IMG/VR virus record: IMGVR_UViG_3300023184_000588
Coordinates: 1 to 21,390 of that record
Length of the DNA: 21,390 nt
Source: a virus
Strand: one strand, 5' to 3'
Part shown: positions 20,318 through 21,390 of the stretch, piece after piece
Numbering within the stretch: the stretch's first letter is position 1
Layout of the letters: the number at the start of each line of letters is the position of its first letter
Translations under genes and position numbers: made by a program
The notes under the pieces: generated by a model
What the model saw: the letters and a program-made list of their open reading frames with translations, nothing else
Databases searched by the model: none
Told to the model about the DNA's origin: nothing

Positions 20318-21072
20318 AAGTAATCAGAAAGTGGAAGCGCTGGCTGGCAGTGTCCTGCTCCCACGGCCACCTCGCTAACCCGGCTGCCTGTGCCGCCGCT
20401 TTAGAGATGAAGCGCAGGTGGATCCGCCCAAACAGCGGAGATCAAGTCCTGCATTTAGGTGATTTTCTTGACCTATCTTCCCTAATGGGCTCGGCCAGAA
20501 AAGATCCTGATAATCCCGAGCGATCAATCTCCATACGTGAGGACTTCGACGCTGGGCTAAATTTCGTCCGCCAGCTTGCCCCAAACTATCTTTATGAGGG
20601 GAACCATGAACACCGTCTAACCGCGCTACAAACCTCGCCTAGCGCCATTGTGGCTCACTGCTGCATGTCCGCTAAGTCGGAGATTTACAACCTGTGCAAA
20701 GATCTAAAGGCGGAGTGGGTGCCGTACGATATTGAAAAGGGGTGGCGGGATCTGGGTGGCACTGCGTTCGGCCACGGCTTTATGTTTTCAGAATCCAGCG
20801 CAGTGCGTGATCACGTAGAGATGACCCGCAAACCAGTAGTCATCGGCCATCTACATAGGATCGATCGATCTTCCGGCCGCAGTTTTGGTGCCCCGGTGGG
20901 ATGGACGATCGGATGCTTGGCGGATATCGGATCTATGCACTACGCCCGGCGCCAGAGATCCGTGACTAGGTGGCAACACGGCGTCGCCTGGGGCGAGTAC
21001 GTAGACGGAGGGCAGGGGTGCACCGTAAACGTGTTGTCGCCTGTGGAGGGCCAATGGCGATACCCGATTTAA
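20314..21072 (+). CDS. Calcineurin-like metallophosphoesterase with atypical first motif
   Basis: The protein has 252 residues from GTG 20314 in a GTGA overlap; upstream in-frame codons lie inside the previous gene. Metallophosphoesterase motifs appear in order: SCSHGH (14-19), GDFLD (49-53), GNHEHR (96-101), GHGF (153-156) and GHLHR (178-182). The first motif should be D-x-H; here Asp is replaced by Cys15 while His17 is kept. The other ligands are intact, so the enzyme may still bind metals, or Cys may serve as ligand. Substrate unknown; phage homologues act on phosphodiesters, phosphoproteins or nucleic-acid ends. It sits in a late region, not beside DNA-replication genes. Confidence 0.8.
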   Translation: MKVIRKWKRWLAVSCSHGHLANPAACAAALEMKRRWIRPNSGDQVLHLGDFLDLSSLMGSARKDPDNPERSISIREDFDAGLNFVRQLAPNYLYEGNHEHRLTALQTSPSAIVAHCCMSAKSEIYNLCKDLKAEWVPYDIEKGWRDLGGTAFGHGFMFSESSAVRDHVEMTRKPVVIGHLHRIDRSSGRSFGAPVGWTIGCLADIGSMHYARRQRSVTRWQHGVAWGEYVDGGQGCTVNVLSPVEGQWRYPI

Positions 21073-21380
21073 CCCGCGACTGGGCGCTGGCCCTGCAGGA
21101 TCATGTTTCAGGCAGAGCGGAACGCCCAGCGCCGCCGGGCTGGCTAACCACCAAGGGCATCGCACAGCTTTTAAAAATTACACCTCCCCACGCAAGCCGA
21201 CTTTTATCTCAGATGGTAAAGCAGGGGAAAGCGGAGATGGAAAAATTTTCTTACCCCGTCCAAGTCCGCCACAAAAACGCGCTCACTGGTTTTGGCCCGC
21301 GCCGTCCTTACACCCGCCTCACACCTTTTTTTCGTTTAGTAAAAGAAATAAAAAAAGATTCTAAGCGAGCAAGTAATTAA
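21054..21380 (+). CDS. Small HTH/winged-helix DNA-binding protein
   Basis: The protein has 108 residues. I chose ATG 21054 because GGAGGG lies 4 bases upstream, one of the best ribosome binding sites in the window; a longer reading from 20970 would lie wholly within the phosphoesterase gene. It overlaps that gene's end by 19 bases. GWLTTKGIAQLLKITPPHAS, then RLLSQMVKQGKAEM, is a helix-turn-helix with a following wing-like strand, as in MarR/IclR-like or phage regulator folds. The C terminus is basic (LVKEIKKDSKRASN). It may regulate late or neighbouring genes; the target is unknown. Confidence 0.6.
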   Translation: MAIPDLTRDWALALQDHVSGRAERPAPPGWLTTKGIAQLLKITPPHASRLLSQMVKQGKAEMEKFSYPVQVRHKNALTGFGPRRPYTRLTPFFRLVKEIKKDSKRASN

Positions 21381-21390
21381 GTCCTACCCC

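Noticed and set aside
20970-21053. Earlier start for the HTH protein
   Set aside because: The segment is Arg-rich shadow translation of the phosphoesterase gene, and GGAGGG directly precedes ATG 21054.

Overview
The window looks like the late (structural and lysis) part of a tailed double-stranded DNA phage or prophage, probably a siphovirus. Every credible gene lies on the + strand. Genes are tightly packed with many ATGA, GTGA, TAATG and TAGTG stop/start overlaps, and the order is classical: terminase, head-tail connector, portal, protease/scaffold, major capsid protein, head completion, tail terminator, tail tube, tail chaperones, tape measure, fibres, lysis. Two lipoproteins and an M15 peptidase point to a Gram-negative-type (diderm) host. 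I cannot name the host from the sequence. No integrase, repressor, tRNA, CRISPR array or insertion sequence is visible, so I cannot say whether the element is temperate.

Layout. 1-569: 3' end of a GpA-type terminase large subunit. 566-2549: small connector and lambda-type portal. 2584-3099: an AT-rich two-helix membrane protein that looks like a cargo (moron) gene. 3121-5314: protease/scaffold fusion, major capsid protein and head-completion protein. 5324-9518: a three-gene carbohydrate cassette inserted between the head and tail modules: a double GT2 glycosyltransferase, an exostosin (GT47)-radical SAM fusion, and a short GT9-like protein. 9522-13675: tail terminator, tail tube, an unknown protein, tail assembly chaperones joined by an apparent -1 programmed frameshift, a basic protein and the tape measure. 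13680-18331: distal tail and fibre genes, including a collagen-like protein and repeat-bearing beta-rich proteins. 18331-19976: a lysis region of tiny membrane and lipoproteins, several too short for routine gene finders, ending in an M15 endolysin. 19973-21380: an EHGG-motif protein, a metallophosphoesterase with an altered first metal motif, and a small HTH-like protein.

The cassette genes overlap each other by 4 bases and have the same polarity as the virion genes, so they should be expressed late with them. The simplest inference is that they build or attach a modified sugar on the virion or on the cell surface during late infection. The combination of a GT47 domain and a radical SAM domain in one polypeptide is the most unusual protein in the window.

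Three signals at the nucleotide level stand out. First, all eight TTGACA hexamers I found on the + strand, and the single TTGACG, sit 19-22 bases upstream of an ATG (seven of nine at exactly 20). Six of these ATGs are good gene starts, one favours a shorter start for the connector gene, and one marks an internal start exactly at the protease/scaffold junction. Second, at least five gene junctions carry a small hairpin followed by a TTAAAG or GAAATCCT-like leader before the next start. Third, a canonical C CCA AAC slippery heptamer lies just before the stop of the first tail chaperone and opens a 69-codon -1 frame that ends on the next gene's start. I saw no convincing sigma-70 promoter with both boxes.
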